Source: JADHUC01 sp964617665
GTDB lineage: Bacteria > Planctomycetota > Planctomycetia > Pirellulales > Pirellulaceae
DNA: 55,492 bases
Reading direction: 5' to 3'
Assembly: GCA_964617665.1 (NCBI GenBank)
Contig: CAZUAH010000023.1
Coordinates: forward strand, 1 to 55,492
The notes beneath the pieces are model-generated. The model made no database searches and was not told where the DNA came from. It was given only the letters and a program-made list of their open reading frames with translations. This document shows positions 48,289 through 55,492 of this stretch, in pieces. Position 1 is the first letter of the stretch. Each line of letters starts with the position of its first letter. A program made the translations under genes and the position numbers.

Positions 48289-48834
48289 ATGGCGGAAACC
48301 ATTCTACAGCTCTGCATCACGGTCATACTCTTGGTCGGCCTCGCCGCGTTCTTGTTGCTTTGCTTTCAGGCAACGGGCGATTTTTTGCGCGATCTTGTCA
48401 GCCGGAAGACCGTTCGTACCGTGTTGCGATCAGCGAAACGCTTTCGGTTGCGTACGCTACTTGGGCTCACGGCGGTAGCGCAGATCTTCGTCGCAATTGT
48501 CGTTTGGGAAACGAAACGCCCCGGAGCTTTGCCCGTCTGTCTCGCGGCCCTGGGATGCATCTTCTTCGTGCTATGGATGATCTGGGCTTGCCTTTTCGAT
48601 ACGGTGGATTCGTTGAAGTTTTCGAGTTTACGTCGTTTCGGCAAGTCACGGCGGATCACCGTCCCGTCGGCAAACGACCGAGAATCCAAGCCTGATTGCA
48701 GAGACGTTTCTTCGTCACAGTCGCAGAAGACACTCTGTCGGCACTTGAAAAGGAGCCTGACATGGCCGGTTCTGGAGGAATCGGGGGACTCGGCACCGCA
48801 CTCTACTTCATGCGGCAAGAGGACAAACGAATAA
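48289..48834 (+). CDS. Small membrane protein, FRLRTLLGL type
   Basis: A 181-residue protein from the ATG at 48289. It begins with a helix (LQLCITVILLVGLAAFLLLCF), then has RFRLRTLLGLTAVAQIFVAIVVW, the lineage-specific FxLRTLL motif plus helix, and a third helix (CLAALGCIFFVLWMIWACLF). The last 70 residues are polar and overlap the start of the next gene by 73 bases in another frame, so the true C-terminus may be poorly conserved. Function unknown. It lies 166 bp after panD. Confidence 0.6.
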   Translation: MAETILQLCITVILLVGLAAFLLLCFQATGDFLRDLVSRKTVRTVLRSAKRFRLRTLLGLTAVAQIFVAIVVWETKRPGALPVCLAALGCIFFVLWMIWACLFDTVDSLKFSSLRRFGKSRRITVPSANDRESKPDCRDVSSSQSQKTLCRHLKRSLTWPVLEESGDSAPHSTSCGKRTNE

Positions 48835-49172
48835 AAGAGATGCTCGGCCGCCATCGTCGGCGGGTCGAACGCAAAGCTCGTCGCATGGCGTCGGACCAAG
48901 CAGCATACCGATCGCGACTGGACGACGCCGAATCGGATTTGGGCCGCACACTCCTACTCGCAATGGCGGTGAACCGGACTCTCGTTGCGAAGGGAGTCTT
49001 GTCGACCAGAGAAATCACGCAAGTTGCTCAGCAGTTGGACCTTTCCGACGGCGTCGAGGACGGGAAACTTGCCCCCGCGCAATTCCGTGACGCGGGAAGC
49101 CCTGAACGCAATCGGGTAACTGAGCCGGAGGACTTTCTTCGCCAGTTGGAAGGAGAAGAGTCGGATAACTAA
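48762..49172 (+). CDS. Small soluble protein with LSTREITQVAQQLDL module (copy 1)
   Basis: A 136-residue protein starting at the ATG at 48762 behind AAAAGGAG. After a Gly-rich start it has a basic helical stretch (RRRVERKARRMASDQ), then a module shared with the next gene: LGRTLLLAMAVNRTLVAKGVLSTREI and QLDLSDGVEDGKLAP. The module looks like a helical pair followed by an Asp-rich segment. No family recognised. The downstream paralogue keeps the module but has a different N-terminus, so the two arose by duplication. Confidence 0.65.
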   Translation: MAGSGGIGGLGTALYFMRQEDKRIKEMLGRHRRRVERKARRMASDQAAYRSRLDDAESDLGRTLLLAMAVNRTLVAKGVLSTREITQVAQQLDLSDGVEDGKLAPAQFRDAGSPERNRVTEPEDFLRQLEGEESDN

Positions 49173-49220
49173 CACGCGTCGAGTGGTCGTGCTCACGGCG
49201 AGGTGATTGGAGGACTGACA

Positions 49221-49532
49221 ATGAGTTGGCTGACAAACTCCATCAGAAAATACGTCTCCGGCGAACAGATCGAGACTTACGACCAGTGCGTATCGCGTTT
49301 GCGTCACGTACAGCTTGGCCCCAACGTCACGACAGGGGATCGCGTGGAACAGCTTGAGGACGATTTGGCGCGTGCCGTACTGCTGATCCACACATTGACC
49401 GAAGCCTGCATCGTCAAGGGGGTCTTCACGCGAGAAGAAATTGCTCGCGCAGCAAGCGAAATCGACTTGTTCGATGGCACGGCCGACGGCAAACTCGATC
49501 CCGCAGTCATTCGATCTGAGCCAGGCGAGTGA
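49221..49532 (+). CDS. Small soluble protein with FTREEIARAASEIDL module (copy 2)
   Basis: A 103-residue protein from the ATG at 49221, which follows TTGGAGGA. Its C-terminal half matches the preceding gene: LARAVLLIHTLTEACIVKGV, FTREEIARAASEIDLFDG and TADGKLDPAVIR. The N-terminal half (MSWLTNSIRKYVSGEQIETY) is unique. It is probably part of one transcript with the gene 48 bp upstream. No function can be assigned. Confidence 0.65.
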   Translation: MSWLTNSIRKYVSGEQIETYDQCVSRLRHVQLGPNVTTGDRVEQLEDDLARAVLLIHTLTEACIVKGVFTREEIARAASEIDLFDGTADGKLDPAVIRSEPGE

Positions 49533-49600
49533 AAAGACACCCGTCTACGTTGCCCCACAAAATTTCTCCTGAATACTCAAGGGCAACTCGAAACCTGTTT

Positions 49601-49680
49601 TCGGGAGGGCGAAGCTCCCGCTGAGCCGTGTTTTTCGCGGTTTCGGCTCGGCGGGAGCCTCGCCCTCCCGGTCTCGAAAC
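49601..49680. repeat. GEAPAEP palindromic repeat, copy C
   Basis: Intergenic copy with near-perfect inverted arms (CGGGAGGGCGAAGCTCCC and GGGAGCCTCGCCCTCCCG), placed immediately before the candidate promoter of the second sulfatase gene. Confidence 0.85.
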
Positions 49681-49687
49681 CTCGTCT

Positions 49688-49696
49688 TGCTATAAT
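49688..49696 (+). promoter_or_regulatory. Candidate extended -10 promoter for second sulfatase
   Basis: TGCTATAAT: a consensus TATAAT with the extended TG dinucleotide, 64 bases before the start codon. No good -35 is seen, as is usual for extended -10 sites. Confidence 0.45.
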
Positions 49697-49759
49697 GTCC
49701 GTTCCTCAAAGACTGCGTTAATCTGACATCGTGCGTCGTCAAGTATTCTAAAGGGATCC

Positions 49760-51217
49760 ATGATGCGAATGCGTACCTACCTCTCGCTCGTTCTACTCGT
49801 TTCGGCGATCTGCCTGTCCACATTGCGGCCAGTCACGGCCACGGCACAGCCCAAGGTCACGCGTCCCAACATCATACTGCTGTTTGCCGACGATCTTGGT
49901 TACGGCGAACTGGGATGCCAGGGAAATCCAGAAATCCCAACGCCGCACATTGACTCCATCGCGACTGGCGGCGTTCGCTTCACCAACGGCTACGTCACGG
50001 CTTCGTATTGCAGCCCGTCACGTGCCGGACTGCTGACAGGCCGCTATCAGACGCGATTTGGCTACGAACTGAACCTGATCGGCGCGGCAAACGAGATTCC
50101 GGGCCTTGGCCTGCCGACTTCTGAAGTGACGATCGCTGAACACCTTCACGATGCCGGCTACACGACCGCGCTAGTCGGCAAGTGGCATCAGGGCGGCACG
50201 GCTGCCTATCATCCATTACGTCACGGCTTCGACGAGTTCTTCGGCTTCCTGCACGAGGGGCACTTCTACGTCCCGCCGCCCTATCGTGGCGTGACAACGA
50301 TGCTTCGTCGTCGGACACTGCCCGATTGTGGTGAAGGGCGTTGGACCGACGGCACTCTGATCTATACGAACCACATGAGACACGACGAACCACCCTACGA
50401 TGCCAACAATCCGATCCTACGCGGCGGGCAGCCGGTCGAAGAGGCGGCCTACTTGACGGATGCGTTGACGCGTGAAGCTGTCGACTTCATCGACCGCCAC
50501 AGGCGTAAACCGTTTTTCCTATACGTCGCCTACAATGCCGTCCATAGCCCGCTGCAGGGCGCAAACGCTTACATGGACCGGTTCAAGGGCATCGAGGACA
50601 TCCATCGTAGAATCTTCGCAGCCATGCTGAGCAACATGGACGACAGCGTCGGTGCAATCTTGAAAAGGCTACGCGACCAGAAACTCGAAGAGAACACACT
50701 GGTATTCTTCATCAGCGACAACGGCGGCCCCACGCGCGAGTTGACATCGAGCAACTTGCCTCTGCGCGGCGGCAAGGGCGATGTGTACGAAGGCGGTATC
50801 CGCGTACCGTTCCTGGCCCAGTGGAAAGGAACATTTCCAGCGGGAAAGGTGTACGAACATCCGGTTATCTCTTTGGATGTATACGCCACCGTAGCGGCCG
50901 TCGCCGATGCACCGATTCCCGAACGGCGATCCATCGACGGGGTCAATCTGTTGCCCTACCTGACCGGCCAGCGCGACGAGCGCCCGCACGATGTGCTGTT
51001 TTGGCGGATGAACAAGCGAACCGCAGTCCGCGTGGACGACTGGAAGTTGGTCTGCAACCCAAGATGGGGCGCAACCGGTGACTGGCAACTTTACAATCTC
51101 GCCGAAGACACCAGCGAGTCCGACGACTTGGCCAAGAGTCACCCAAATAAGCTCCAAGAACTCAAGAACGTCTGGGAGCGACTAAACGGCGAAATGGTCG
51201 AACCGATGAGACCATAA
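49760..51217 (+). CDS. Secreted sulfatase (copy 2)
   Basis: A 485-residue exported sulfatase. Signal peptide about 1-29 (YLSLVLLVSAICLSTLRPVTATA). LLFADDLGYGELGCQG gives metal-binding Asp44 and Asp45; CSPSR (Cys84 to Arg88) in SYCSPSRAGLLTGRYQTR is the formylglycine motif; FFISDNGGPTRE carries the Asp-Asn pair. The two sulfatases of this window are diverged and probably act on different sulfate positions or sugars. It lies 199 bp before the start of a propeller protein and may be cotranscribed with it and the sialidase-like gene. Confidence 0.95.
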   Translation: MMRMRTYLSLVLLVSAICLSTLRPVTATAQPKVTRPNIILLFADDLGYGELGCQGNPEIPTPHIDSIATGGVRFTNGYVTASYCSPSRAGLLTGRYQTRFGYELNLIGAANEIPGLGLPTSEVTIAEHLHDAGYTTALVGKWHQGGTAAYHPLRHGFDEFFGFLHEGHFYVPPPYRGVTTMLRRRTLPDCGEGRWTDGTLIYTNHMRHDEPPYDANNPILRGGQPVEEAAYLTDALTREAVDFIDRHRRKPFFLYVAYNAVHSPLQGANAYMDRFKGIEDIHRRIFAAMLSNMDDSVGAILKRLRDQKLEENTLVFFISDNGGPTRELTSSNLPLRGGKGDVYEGGIRVPFLAQWKGTFPAGKVYEHPVISLDVYATVAAVADAPIPERRSIDGVNLLPYLTGQRDERPHDVLFWRMNKRTAVRVDDWKLVCNPRWGATGDWQLYNLAEDTSESDDLAKSHPNKLQELKNVWERLNGEMVEPMRP

Positions 51218-51416
51218 CGCATCTCACGGTCGAATTTGGCGGCCGATTTCGATATCTTGAAGATAGGCACCGCCGCTACAACCACTGCCTAAGAGGTACT
51301 GTCCTGTGTGAGGGACGTACGCTGGGGTATGGATGGTGTACGTGGCGGTGAATGTCCCATGACCAAACACCAAGGATCTCGTGCGATCGGACGGATCTAC
51401 TACAGGAATTGACAAG

Positions 51417-53654
51417 ATGCCTTACAGTGTCTTCTTTCTCTTGTTGACCATGATCTTGTGTACCGTGGATATGCTCGCGGCGGAGCCCGCCAGGCTTGAA
51501 ACACGCAGGATCGTTGACGATCGCGTCGCCGATACGGGAATGCCGGTGCCTTCCCGGGCAATCCGCGTGTTCGTGTACGAGGGTGCCCCAAGATCAGTCC
51601 ACGTCACTGACAAGTTCGTCGCCGTGGCGTACGACAACAGCGGCGTCTTGTTTGATCGCCCAAGCGGCAGACCAGCGCGACGGTACACACTTGCTGACCG
51701 CTGGCCGGAAGTGCGACCCGCGCAGTTCGGCCCCGCGCCGGTCGGTGGCAGCCGCCGGACCGTCGTCGGTCCCGGCGTGCTGGAAGTTTGGCGGTCGTGG
51801 TCTCCGGACGAGGACAAGAGGGCCGCGCCCGAGTTGGCAGCGTCTGCCAACTTCAACGGGGCAACGTGGCGTGCGCTTCAACCTCGGAAATTCCTCCACA
51901 ATCTAATGCGCGAAGGCGACTACAGCGAACGAAGGAAAAGGTACGGTAGTTGGACAGCGATCCTGCGGAAGCTGAACGCTGCGAGTTACGTCGAGGCTGA
52001 TTTCGGACGTGGCGCGCCGCCGCGACGGTTTACGATCGAGGACGGTCTGGCCAGCAACATCGTCACTCACTTTGCGGTTGCCGGCGGTTCGCTGTGGGCC
52101 GCGTGTGTCGCCATCTACGATCCGGAACGGGAACACTGGGGCCCAGGCGGTCTGTGCCGCTTCAACTGGAAGACGTCACGATGGGAGCGCATCAACACCA
52201 TCGACGGCCGCCAAGTTCGCTCGGTCACGTTCCTTGAGACTATGGGCGACGAACTGTGGATCGGATTCCGCGAAGGGTACGGCATCGCGGGCGATCGAAT
52301 CGTCTACGGCATGGGCCTGTATCCTGGCATCTACCGCCCTGTGACCAAGTCCGTTGTGCTGGCAAGACTCTCTGGCGGCAAGTGGACCAGCTACGCTCGC
52401 GCGCCGCTCCCGGAAAACGCTCGTGTTGATGTGCATTCCGTGAGTGAATCGAAGCCCACTCCGACCGAAACGCCGCGAAAGCTGGCTCGCGTTGGCGAGT
52501 CCGTGTTGCTGTTCTCGCAGACCCGCAGTCGGCGCCTGTCCGGGAATTGGGATATCCAGTTGGATGGGCAAGTCTCGCGACTGGACCTGGAGACCGGTAA
52601 ATGGACGATCTTCGACGCCACCAAGGATCTGAACGCAGACGTGCTGACCGATCTGGTTTGCGACCAAGGCGAAGTACTGATCACCAGCAACCGCGGCGTC
52701 CATCGTTGGCTCGATCATGAGCGATCGTGGCAACTGTTGAATCCAAAGTGCGATTTGCCGAACCCCTCGCTGAGTGCGGCCGTCCAGGTCGGCGGGGAAT
52801 TGTGGGTCGGCTACACCAATCAATCCTTCGGTGTGCTGGGGCGTCAGGGAATCAGCCGTTTCGATGAGAGATCAGGCCGGTGGTCGTACATCTCACCCGA
52901 AGAGATTGGCACAAACTGTCCCGTCAGACGAATGGCCGTGTTGCCGGACGACGAAGTATGGGTGCTCTTCCAGCGGCGACCATGGTTGGGAGCGGCGGTG
53001 GAGTTCGCTTACTACCCTCGCGAGAAGCACGGTCCGTCGGGGATCGGGCGATGCGTCGGCGGCAAGTGGGAGTTTCCTTTGAAACTGAACGGTGTCCCCA
53101 AAACCATCACGCGCGAGGCCCAGGGGCCCAACGGCATCCAACGGTGGGAGCACCCCGCGCCCATCCAACACTTGGTCCGTCTGGGCAGTTGTCTGTTCGT
53201 GGCCAGCGATTCCGGTGTGTACGTTGGCCCCAAGTCCTGGCGGCAGATCCTCAAAGGACCGGTACTCGCGATTGAACCGTCGGCGGACGGCAAGACGTTG
53301 GTGGTGACCCGCGAAGATCCCGCTCCGCCGCAATCCGGCCAACGCATGATGCAGCGATGTCACTACGACCCCACTACCGGCAAAGTCGCTGTGGAGAAGG
53401 TGTCGGCTCAAGGCACTGATTTGTGGAACATGTCCCGTCGAGGCGATTTGCTGCACTGGGAAACTGATGAAGCGCGTTTGGCCGGCCCCTGGGTCAGGTT
53501 GCCAATCGCCGGCTTAGCCGACCGCGCAATTGGACCACTACACGACGGTTATCACAATGTGATACCTCACAAAGTGATAGAAACACCCGCGGCCCTTTGG
53601 ATCGCTTCGGGGGGGCAGTTGATCCGGCTGGATCGAAAGTGGCTGACGCAATAA
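51417..53654 (+). CDS. Secreted beta-propeller protein
   Basis: A 745-residue exported protein from the ATG at 51417 behind CAGGAA, with signal peptide YSVFFLLLTMILCTVDMLAAE. The rest contains repeated motifs of two-component-regulator-propeller type blades (FTIEDGLASNIVTHFAVAGG, LWAACVAIYDPE, ISRFDERSGRWSYISPEEIG, VWVLFQRRPW). It has no histidine kinase or other output domain and ends in the propeller, so it is probably a binding or recognition protein outside the cell. It lies between a sulfatase and a sialidase-like protein. Confidence 0.78.
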   Translation: MPYSVFFLLLTMILCTVDMLAAEPARLETRRIVDDRVADTGMPVPSRAIRVFVYEGAPRSVHVTDKFVAVAYDNSGVLFDRPSGRPARRYTLADRWPEVRPAQFGPAPVGGSRRTVVGPGVLEVWRSWSPDEDKRAAPELAASANFNGATWRALQPRKFLHNLMREGDYSERRKRYGSWTAILRKLNAASYVEADFGRGAPPRRFTIEDGLASNIVTHFAVAGGSLWAACVAIYDPEREHWGPGGLCRFNWKTSRWERINTIDGRQVRSVTFLETMGDELWIGFREGYGIAGDRIVYGMGLYPGIYRPVTKSVVLARLSGGKWTSYARAPLPENARVDVHSVSESKPTPTETPRKLARVGESVLLFSQTRSRRLSGNWDIQLDGQVSRLDLETGKWTIFDATKDLNADVLTDLVCDQGEVLITSNRGVHRWLDHERSWQLLNPKCDLPNPSLSAAVQVGGELWVGYTNQSFGVLGRQGISRFDERSGRWSYISPEEIGTNCPVRRMAVLPDDEVWVLFQRRPWLGAAVEFAYYPREKHGPSGIGRCVGGKWEFPLKLNGVPKTITREAQGPNGIQRWEHPAPIQHLVRLGSCLFVASDSGVYVGPKSWRQILKGPVLAIEPSADGKTLVVTREDPAPPQSGQRMMQRCHYDPTTGKVAVEKVSAQGTDLWNMSRRGDLLHWETDEARLAGPWVRLPIAGLADRAIGPLHDGYHNVIPHKVIETPAALWIASGGQLIRLDRKWLTQ

Positions 53655-53731
53655 GATCCACCAGTGTAGTCGGCTCACTCCGTGAGCCGATCCGATGCAG
53701 TGGATCGTAACCAGAATGAAAGAACATCTGA

Positions 53732-54829
53732 ATGAGCAAGTCAAGAAATGACATCGCAACTCTGATGGGACAACACTTGGCGTTCGCGATTGGCATCCTC
53801 ATCGCGCTGACGTGCATACAATCGCCTTTGGCCGCTGCGGCGGAACCTCCGCAGGTTCAAGTCGTCTCTGTGCGGAAGGCCTTCCACAACGGCGAGCACA
53901 ATGCATTTACGGATTTGTGTCGCTTCAAGGGCCGATTCTACTTGACCTTCCGCAGTTGTCCCAATGGGCATGGCGTGCATCCAAGTGCGTCGATCATTGT
54001 GTTGTCGAGCGAAGACGCAAAGACCTGGGAGCAGGTGACTCATTTCTCCGTGGCCAAGCGGGACACGCGCGATCCGCATTTCCTGATCTTTCAGGACAAG
54101 TTGTTTGTCTTCACGGGCACGTGGTATTGCGGCGACGGACCTCCTTCGCGCGACGAGTACGACTTGAACCTGCATTTGGGTTATGCCGCGTGGTCGCACA
54201 ACGGACAAAAATGGCAAGGCCCACAGATGCTCGAAGGCACGTACGGACACTACATCTGGCGAGCGGCCAGGCACGACGGGAAAGCCTACTTGTGCGGTCG
54301 GCGTAAGCGCGAGTTTGACCCCAGCCGCGGGTATCCGTTGTCGATCATCGAATCGGCCATGCTCGAAAGCGACGACGGCCTCATCTGGAGGAAGGCCGCA
54401 TTTTTCCAGGAGCGTGACGGCGACGAAACGGCCTTCCTGTTCGAGGAAGACGGAAGCGTACTTGCAGTAGGTCGTCGAGGCTCGGGCGTCGCGGAACTCT
54501 GCCGATCACGACCGCCGTACGACGAGTGGCAACGGAAGGACTTGGACCGATACATCGGTGGCCCGCTACTGGCAAAGTGGGCAGGACGCTATCTGGTCGG
54601 CGGCAGAAAGTCGTTGACGGGCAAGCCGAAGACATCGCTGTGCTGGCTCGCAGGCGATGAATTGCATGAGTTCGCCGAATTGCCCAGCGGCGGTGACAAC
54701 TCCTACCCCGGGTTCGTAGAACTCAGTCCGACTCGCGCGTTGGTCTCTTACTATTCGTCGCACGAAAAGGACGACAACGGCAAGACCATGACGGCAATCT
54801 ATCTGGCTGAGCTGGAGATCGCTGAATAG
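53732..54829 (+). CDS. Secreted sialidase-superfamily protein
   Basis: A 365-residue exported protein, 77 bp after the propeller gene. The signal anchor AFAIGILIALTCIQSPLAAAAE ends near residue 38. It has a six-bladed sialidase-like fold by motifs: LSSEDAKTWEQV and LESDDGLIWRKA resemble Asp-box (S-x-D-x-G-x-T-W) turns, and RFKGRFYLTFRS and FQDKLFVFTGTW look like blade strands. I see no full catalytic Arg triad or Tyr/Glu pair of a true sialidase, so its activity is uncertain. It is the last gene of the sulfatase/propeller group. Confidence 0.72.
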   Translation: MSKSRNDIATLMGQHLAFAIGILIALTCIQSPLAAAAEPPQVQVVSVRKAFHNGEHNAFTDLCRFKGRFYLTFRSCPNGHGVHPSASIIVLSSEDAKTWEQVTHFSVAKRDTRDPHFLIFQDKLFVFTGTWYCGDGPPSRDEYDLNLHLGYAAWSHNGQKWQGPQMLEGTYGHYIWRAARHDGKAYLCGRRKREFDPSRGYPLSIIESAMLESDDGLIWRKAAFFQERDGDETAFLFEEDGSVLAVGRRGSGVAELCRSRPPYDEWQRKDLDRYIGGPLLAKWAGRYLVGGRKSLTGKPKTSLCWLAGDELHEFAELPSGGDNSYPGFVELSPTRALVSYYSSHEKDDNGKTMTAIYLAELEIAE

Positions 54830-54877
54830 AGCTAGCGGACGGTGTCTGCGTATTCGACACGCTTGAATCGGCGATTG

Positions 54878-54950
54878 TCGGGAGGGCGAGGCTCCAGCCG
54901 AGCCACGCGTCGGTGCAGAGTATCCGGCTCAGCAGGAGCTTCGCCCTCCC
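54878..54950. repeat. GEAPAEP palindromic repeat, copy D
   Basis: The most diverged copy: CGGGAGGGCGAGGCTCC at the left and GGAGCTTCGCCCTCCC at the right, with a changed centre. It lies between convergent genes. Confidence 0.75.
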
Positions 54951-54971
54951 TGCTCCGGACATGCCACATGA

Positions 54972-55490
54972 CTACGTCTCTCGAGTCGTGGCGGCCTTGA
55001 CTGATGGAAAAATCGGGCAGGCCTTCCCAATGCACTCGGCATTGGCCTTTATCTGATCGCAGCGAAGAGACGCTTCCGCCTTCAGCGTGACCGGTAACAT
55101 CTCTCGCGACAGTTCCGCCGCTTTCCTGAGCGCGATCCAACCGTCGCGCTGGCAGCAACGGGCAGCCTCGAGTTCGGCGATCGGCTCCAAGGCGGACACC
55201 ACGGCAGATTGGGCTGTCTTGCGTTTGTCGCCCTTGAGTGGACTGCCTTCAATGATCAGCGAAAACGCGACCCCGACGCCCAAGGCAGCACCACACGCAC
55301 CCACGTACGCGCAGTGTCCACCACAGATGCGGCTTCCCCGCTGAATGCCAGTGCGAATCATCTCGTCGTTGACCGTTGCACCCAAATTCCGCGCGGTGGC
55401 CAAAATGATGCCTGGCACCATGGCGTGATGCTCCGGGCCGTGTACCGGCATGGCCTCGTGACCTCGAATCCGCTCCAGCAGCGCGATCAT
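54972..55490 (-). CDS. DUF5714 family protein (N-terminus beyond the window)
   Basis: At least 172 residues; the frame reaches the right edge, so the true start is probably outside. The family signature is clear: MPVHGPEHHAMVPGIIL, then SRICGGHCAYVGACGAALGVG and a RCCQRD and CIGKACPIF Cys cluster. DUF5714 is a Cys-rich domain often linked to methyltransferases and to metal or cofactor chemistry, but its activity is unknown. The Cys and His residues could bind a metal cluster. It is convergent with the sialidase-like gene, with a palindromic repeat between them. Confidence 0.85.
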   Translation of the reverse strand: MIALLERIRGHEAMPVHGPEHHAMVPGIILATARNLGATVNDEMIRTGIQRGSRICGGHCAYVGACGAALGVGVAFSLIIEGSPLKGDKRKTAQSAVVSALEPIAELEAARCCQRDGWIALRKAAELSREMLPVTLKAEASLRCDQIKANAECIGKACPIFPSVKAATTRET

Positions 55491-55492
55491 AT

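Noticed and set aside
49601..54950. The dispersed GEAPAEP copies as part of a CRISPR array
   Set aside because: The copies are palindromic, tens of kilobases or several genes apart and not regularly spaced; no cas gene is present.

Overview
The window looks like a chromosomal segment of a planctomycete (Planctomycetota, most like the Pirellulales). The signs are serine/threonine kinases paired with ECF-type sigma factors, a protein with a LEPR-XLL-type N-terminus, two secreted formylglycine-type sulfatases, Tat-exported Gfo/Idh/MocA oxidoreductases, PQQ-type beta-propellers, a DUF6807 (PmoA-like) protein, several tiny FxLRTLL-type membrane proteins, and many dispersed palindromic repeats. No rRNA, tRNA, CRISPR array, phage or transposase gene was recognised.

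Layout. 1-5.3 kb: a sugar module. A Tat-exported TIM-barrel isomerase (cut by the left edge) is divergent from a FGGY kinase, a FucI-like isomerase and a DUF4432 aldose-epimerase-like protein. 5.3-9.8 kb: an Hsp70 gene followed 6 bp later by a membrane protein with a J-like N-terminus lacking HPD and LamG plus malectin-like domains on the far side of the membrane. 10.3-14.8 kb: ECF sigma factor plus a kinase with LRR repeats. 14.8-16.1 kb: a repeat-rich graveyard with a stranded LRR end and a fragment of endonuclease III. 16.1-17.8 kb: LEPR-XLL-type protein with internal tandem repeats. 18.1-22.4 kb: sigma factor, small conserved protein and kinase with a TolB-like propeller, divergent from a small secreted repeat protein. 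22.5-23.2 kb: intact endonuclease III.

23.3-41.5 kb is a secretory and carbohydrate region. It holds two large secreted proteins that fuse a methyltransferase-like domain to a PQQ-type propeller, a GH43-like enzyme, a Gfo/Idh/MocA oxidoreductase, a HEAT-repeat protein, a ceramidase-like hydrolase, a Cys-rich Tat protein, a STAS protein, a DUF6807 protein and a sulfatase. 41.7-44.5 kb is an island of small membrane proteins, partly made by tandem duplication, with gene remnants that include a piece of a formylglycine-generating enzyme. 44.5-55.5 kb holds a secreted hypothetical protein, a second oxidoreductase, panD with three small downstream genes, a second sulfatase, a propeller protein, a sialidase-like protein and a DUF5714 protein cut by the right edge.

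How it may work together: most exported products fit binding, desulfation and oxidation of complex (sulfated) glycans, with the kinase/isomerase/epimerase genes handling a released sugar. Two sigma/kinase loci would provide signalling. This is inference from family membership and gene order. The most unusual items are the Hsp70/J-like/lectin pair, the secreted methyltransferase-propeller fusions with a palindrome preserved by paired changes inside the coding sequence, and a palindromic repeat family with one copy inserted in frame in a kinase.
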